This document shows, piece after piece, positions 6,351 to 9,155 of a stretch of 9,155 nt of DNA (position 1 is the stretch's first letter; the number at the start of each line of letters is the position of its first letter). The DNA lies in assembly GCA_002437735.1 (NCBI GenBank), contig DJRC01000050.1:13914-23068 (forward strand), read 5' to 3'. This DNA is from Oscillospiraceae bacterium UBA6370. GTDB lineage: Bacteria > Bacillota > Clostridia > Oscillospirales > Oscillospiraceae. The notes under the pieces are model-generated. The model did no database searches and was not told the DNA's origin. It was given only the letters and a program-made list of their open reading frames with translations. The position numbers and the translations under genes are program-made.

Positions 6351-8114
6351 TCAAATCTTGATGATCAGTGTGTTGAAACCCTGATAGCGCCGGTAGAAAA
6401 ATTCCTTCGCCCGCTTTTTGATGACCAGTACGCCCATGCTGTCCATGTCGAAGTCGCCGTTCAGACTGGCGCGGCCGGTATCCATCGCAAAGGGATTGAA
6501 GGTCGTGGCGTCGTCCCGCAGGTGCAGCTCCAGCACGCCGCTCTCGTCCATGATGGCCGTCAGCTGGAGGTAGCCGTCCGTCCGCCCCTGAAAGCCGTGC
6601 TTCAAGATGGCCATGCCGAGCTCCTCCACGGTCATGGTCGAAAGCATCTGCTGCTTCATGTCCGCGCCCCAAGTTTCGCAGAAAGCCTCCAGCTCACGGC
6701 ACACGTCCATCACATCCTCCGCGTTGCTGAGGATTGTCCGCTGGAAGATGCGCTCCTCCGGCAGCTCCGCTTTCTTATAGCGGCCGCCGAGGCCCAGCAG
6801 CAGGAATACCGCCAGCGAGCCGGCCTCCGTCAGCAGGAACAGCAGCCAGAAGCGCTGCAACCCCAAGGCATAGCACACGAACGTCAGCGGGATGAGCAGC
6901 ACCGCCCCGCGCAGCGTCTCCAGCAGGAACGATGGCTTCTCGTTCTCGCAGGCTTGATAGTAATTGCACAGCAGGATATTGATGCCGGCGAACAGTGCCC
7001 CAGCGCCGTAGAGCCGCAGCGCGGTACACGCCAGCGCCTCCGACGCCGATCCGGCGATGCCGAACAGCAGGCACATTCCCGCGGGCCACAGCTCCACAAG
7101 GGCGATCAGTGCGCCGCCCACCGTCAGTCCTGCCGTGAAGCCAAGGCGCACCGTGTTCCGCATTCCCTGACGGTTGTGCTCGCCTTGATAGGTGGAGAGG
7201 ATGGGCTGCATGGCGCGCCCCGTCCCCTCGAACAGGTACAGGATCAGGTAGGAGGTATTCTGAATGACATCGAATACCGCCACCGCCGTTTCGCCGCCCA
7301 GACGGATCAGCAGATTGTTGCACACGAGGAAGAAGATCATCTGGTACAGGTACTGCACCGAGGTGGCCATGCCCGCCTTCAGCGCGGAAAGGGCGGGGAC
7401 GAGCCAGCGGCCGCGCGGCAGCGCGAAGCGCAGCGTGTGCTTCTGACCGAAGAAGCCCGGCAGATAGATGGCGATGGTGATGATCTGTCCCAGCGCGGTG
7501 GACAGCGCCGCGCCCCGCGTGCCCATGTCCAGCGCCAGCACCAGCGTGATGTTCAGCGCGATGTCACAGAGGTTGCCGATGACCGAGCCGGCGCCGGCGC
7601 GGCGCTGACTCCCGTCGTTGCGCAGATAGTAGTTGAACACGTTGGACAGGTAGAACAGCGGCGTGGCCGCGACGAGGATCTGCAGATAGTCCCTTGTGGC
7701 GGCATACAGCGCGCCGTCCGTGCTCCGCGTGCCCAGCAGTGCCAGTAGCGGGTCCATGAATACGCTGCCCAGCACGGCGGTCGTGACGCTGAAGAGCAGC
7801 GCAAGCGCGAGCACGCCGTGAAAGCTGTCCGCGGCCTCCTGCGTTTTGCCCTGACTCAGCAGGCGGGAGTAGCGAACGGAGCCGCCCAGCCCGAGGCCAT
7901 GGGCAAACATGCAGTCGATCATGTAGACCGGCAGGATCAGACCGATGGCGGCAAGTCCCACGGCACCCAGCCGCTGCCCCACCACCACAGCGTCCGCCAT
8001 GTCGCTCAGCGCCCAGCCGAGCGACGAGAGCATGGCCGGGCCCCACAGTCCACGGAACATCCGAGCGGTAAAGCGGTCCGTCGTCCGATGTGCGGCGGGG
8101 CTCATCGTCCGCAT
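6351..8114 (-). CDS. MATE-family transporter fused to a divergent GHKL (RsbW-like) ATPase domain
   Basis: Residues 1 to about 440 form a MATE/MOP-type multidrug or metabolite exporter with about 12 hydrophobic segments. Typical features are FRGLWGPAMLSSLGWALSDMADAVVVGQRLGAVGLAAIG at the start (shown here by its key positions 19-30 and 40-60), and LRNDGSQRRAG near 163-173. A basic-acidic linker (about 445-458) leads to a cytoplasmic domain (about 459-587) laid out like an anti-sigma-factor kinase. That domain is divergent. The N-box region VEELGMAILKHGF keeps Glu498 but has Ala502 where Asn normally binds Mg. G1 reads DDA (534-536) rather than DNG, and G2 reads SMG rather than GLG. ATG 8114, 4 nt after the STAS stop, is preferred. 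A TTG at 8126, overlapping that stop, is also possible. Neither has a strong ribosome binding site, suggesting coupling to STAS translation. Confidence 0.88.
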   Translation of the reverse strand: MRTMSPAAHRTTDRFTARMFRGLWGPAMLSSLGWALSDMADAVVVGQRLGAVGLAAIGLILPVYMIDCMFAHGLGLGGSVRYSRLLSQGKTQEAADSFHGVLALALLFSVTTAVLGSVFMDPLLALLGTRSTDGALYAATRDYLQILVAATPLFYLSNVFNYYLRNDGSQRRAGAGSVIGNLCDIALNITLVLALDMGTRGAALSTALGQIITIAIYLPGFFGQKHTLRFALPRGRWLVPALSALKAGMATSVQYLYQMIFFLVCNNLLIRLGGETAVAVFDVIQNTSYLILYLFEGTGRAMQPILSTYQGEHNRQGMRNTVRLGFTAGLTVGGALIALVELWPAGMCLLFGIAGSASEALACTALRLYGAGALFAGINILLCNYYQACENEKPSFLLETLRGAVLLIPLTFVCYALGLQRFWLLFLLTEAGSLAVFLLLGLGGRYKKAELPEERIFQRTILSNAEDVMDVCRELEAFCETWGADMKQQMLSTMTVEELGMAILKHGFQGRTDGYLQLTAIMDESGVLELHLRDDATTFNPFAMDTGRASLNGDFDMDSMGVLVIKKRAKEFFYRRYQGFNTLIIKI

Positions 8115-8118
8115 GGAG

Positions 8119-8415
8119 TTACTCAATGGTCAGAATGTCGGAGAAGCCGGTCACCTCAAAGATCTCCATCACCGACTCGCTCACATGGGTGAGCACCATT
8201 TTGCCCTGACGGTTCATCAGCTTCTGCGCGGACAGCAGCACGCGCAGTCCCGCCGAGGAGATGTATTCGACCTGCCCAAAGTCCAGACACAGCTCGGTGA
8301 TGCCGCCAAGGTCGGCCTTCAGCTCCGTTTCCAGCTGGGGGGCGGTGGTGGTGTCGATGCGGCCCTCGATGGCCAATGACAGTGCGGAATCCTTCTTTTC
8401 TTTTCTGATCTCCAT
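8119..8415 (-). CDS. STAS-domain anti-sigma-factor antagonist (SpoIIAA/RsbV-like)
   Basis: This small single-domain protein (98 residues) is of the length and layout of SpoIIAA/RsbV. It has a first strand ending in LAIEGRIDTTTAPQLE (13-28), the central strand ITELCLDFGQVEYISSAG (39-56), and a C-terminal helix region VMEIFEVTGFSDILTI. Aligning YISSAGL with the IDSSGL segment of SpoIIAA places Ser54 at the phosphorylated serine. Such proteins switch between a phosphorylated, inactive form and a free form that binds a kinase-fold partner. Here the RsbW-like domain of the sensor could phosphorylate it and the PP2C domain could dephosphorylate it (inference). The start ATG at 8415 has the ribosome binding site GGAGGAG 6 nt upstream. 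It is the first gene of the four-gene operon. Confidence 0.93.
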   Translation of the reverse strand: MEIRKEKKDSALSLAIEGRIDTTTAPQLETELKADLGGITELCLDFGQVEYISSAGLRVLLSAQKLMNRQGKMVLTHVSESVMEIFEVTGFSDILTIE

Positions 8416-8446
8416 GCTTTTCTCCTCCGAAAATGATCAAATTTTC

Positions 8447-8471
8447 AGAATGCGGCAGCGGGCTGCATTCT
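8447..8471 (-). promoter_or_regulatory. Hairpin in the 5' leader of the STAS operon
   Basis: The leader between promoter and STAS start can fold a stem of seven Watson-Crick pairs (AGAATGC with GCATTCT), extended by a G-U and a G-C pair around a 7-nt loop. It ends about 20 nt before the ribosome binding site and leaves the site free. No T-run follows that would make it a terminator. It may be a transcript stabiliser; the function is unproven. Confidence 0.45.
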
Positions 8472-8495
8472 TCCTTTTCTATGATAGCTGTGTCC

Positions 8496-8524
8496 AGTGT
8501 AACACAAGCGCGGCATTTTCTCAA
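8496..8524 (-). promoter_or_regulatory. Sigma-A-type promoter of the STAS/MATE/formyltransferase/phosphatase operon
   Basis: On the minus strand, -35 TTGAGA (8524-8519) and -10 TACACT (8501-8496) are separated by exactly 17 nt. The predicted start near 8489 gives a leader of about 75 nt ahead of the STAS gene. Housekeeping-type boxes suggest the module is made in vegetative cells rather than only during sporulation. Confidence 0.8.
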
Positions 8525-8569
8525 CGAAAAAAGTAAATTCTGCCGAAAATTGGCGCGCGGCTTCGTCCG

Positions 8570-8598
8570 GTATGAAAAACAAAAACACCGCATACCCT
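8570..8598 (+). promoter_or_regulatory. Possible sigma-E-like sporulation promoter of the deacetylase
   Basis: GTATGAA at 8570-8576 and CATACCCT at 8591-8598 are 14 nt apart. This resembles the sigma-E pattern of an ATA-containing -35 and a CATACA-T -10, with one clear mismatch in the -10. The match is by eye and short. It is supported only by the sporulation-type gene downstream and the absence of a good sigma-A promoter on this strand. Confidence 0.35.
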
Positions 8599-8628
8599 CT
8601 ACCAAAACAAAATGGGGAGGATATGCGG
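8573..8628 (-). terminator. Hairpin with T-tract facing the minus strand; covers the deacetylase RBS on the plus strand
   Basis: CCGCATA-C-CCTCT (8588-8600) pairs with GGAGG-A-TATGCGG (8616-8628) with one C/A mismatch and one G-U pair. Read on the minus strand, the stem is followed by GTGTTTTTGTTTTT, a good intrinsic terminator that would stop antisense transcripts entering the STAS operon from the right. Read on the plus strand, the same stem holds the GGAGG ribosome binding site of the deacetylase, with the start codon directly after it and ATGTTTTTG following. Confidence 0.65.
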
Positions 8629-9155
8629 ATGTTTTTGCAGTTTGCCATGAGGAAAAAGTGTGGGAAACGGGAGGCGGTGAAGCCTCGCTTTCTTGTCCTG
8701 CGGCGCAGGACGCTGACCGTCGGTGCGGCGCTGCTGGCGGCGCTCGCCATCTTCGGCGCGGTGAACGCGCCCGCCGCTGTGCGGGCCTCGGTCGCGACGC
8801 GCCAACTGCCCATCTACTGCGTCGAGCGCGACCAGAAGGTGTGCAGCATCTCGTTCGACGCCGCCTGGGGGGCGGACAATACACAGAAGATCCTCGATGT
8901 GCTTGCGGACTACGGCGTGAAATGCACCTTCTTCGTCGTCGGCAACTGGGCGGACCAGTACCCCGAGCAGGCCAAGGCCATCGTCGAGAGCGGCAACGAG
9001 CTGATGAACCATTCCAACGCGCACGACCACTACAATTCCCTGACTGCCAACCAGATCATTGCGGACGTGAACACCTGCAACGATAAGATCGAGGCGCTCA
9101 CCGGCGTCCGCCCGACGCTCATCCGGTGTCCGTTCGGCGAGTACGACGACCATGT
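8629..9155 (+). CDS. Polysaccharide deacetylase, PdaB-like (NodB/CE4 family), partial
   Basis: The first 175 codons are visible; the C-terminus is outside the window. After a basic N-terminus, a hydrophobic anchor or signal (about 29-50) precedes the NodB domain. Motif 1 is SFDAAWG with D77, the catalytic-base position, and Ala78 where canonical TFDD enzymes have the metal-binding Asp. Motif 2 is HSNAH (H128, H132). Motif 3 begins RCPFGEY at R166, near the window end. The FDAAWG form is typical, from memory, of the sporulation deacetylase PdaB in clostridia, which suggests a role in spore peptidoglycan or envelope polysaccharide. ATG 8629 is preferred: GGAGG lies 8 nt upstream, whereas the in-frame ATG 8623 is only 2 nt from it. 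The gene is divergent from the STAS operon. Confidence 0.9.
   Translation, partial: MFLQFAMRKKCGKREAVKPRFLVLRRRTLTVGAALLAALAIFGAVNAPAAVRASVATRQLPIYCVERDQKVCSISFDAAWGADNTQKILDVLADYGVKCTFFVVGNWADQYPEQAKAIVESGNELMNHSNAHDHYNSLTANQIIADVNTCNDKIEALTGVRPTLIRCPFGEYDDH

Noticed and set aside
6522..7748. Long plus-strand open frame (408 codons) opposite the MATE gene
   Set aside because: It has a low-complexity Gln/Arg/His-rich composition typical of the antisense of a GC-rich gene, no ribosome binding site, and the opposite strand encodes a clear MATE protein.

Overview
The window looks like chromosome from a high-GC, spore-forming Firmicute, probably a gut Oscillospiraceae-type Clostridium. The grounds are purine-rich AGGAGG-type ribosome binding sites before nearly every gene, a Gram-positive lipoprotein binding protein, SpoIIE/STAS partner-switching proteins and a sporulation-type polysaccharide deacetylase. 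This is inferred from sequence character only. Seven genes lie on the minus strand in two operons, and one gene lies on the plus strand at the right edge.

Left block (1-3040, minus strand): a three-gene polar amino acid ABC importer, in the order lipoprotein binding protein, permease with an N-terminal extension, ATPase (cut by the window edge). Its roughly 350-nt leader is not coding. It holds a consensus sigma-A promoter, a lysine riboswitch (L-box) aptamer with most of the family's conserved segments, and an intrinsic terminator with a perfect 13-bp stem. An 8-nt complementarity between the aptamer's 3' side and the terminator hairpin gives an explicit antiterminator. The riboswitch makes lysine the probable substrate: with lysine bound, transcription should stop before the binding-protein gene.

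Middle (3041-3515): an intergenic stretch with no convincing gene. It contains a perfect 14-bp inverted repeat of unknown role.

Right block (3516-8524, minus strand): one tightly packed four-gene operon behind a clear promoter. In transcription order it encodes a STAS anti-sigma-antagonist-like protein, a MATE-family membrane protein fused to a divergent GHKL/RsbW-like ATPase domain, a formyltransferase-fold enzyme, and a membrane sensor carrying HAMP, PP2C (RsbU/SpoIIE) phosphatase and RsbW-like kinase domains. The pieces suggest a membrane-based partner-switching circuit. An extracytoplasmic signal would set the phosphorylation of the STAS protein, which could then act on the MATE-fused domain rather than on a sigma factor. 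No sigma factor or DNA-binding protein is present in the operon. This is the part most likely to be undescribed.

Right edge (8570-9155, plus strand): the start of a divergently transcribed PdaB-like polysaccharide deacetylase. A hairpin covers its ribosome binding site, and a possible sporulation sigma-E-like promoter lies so that its transcript would begin inside the hairpin loop.
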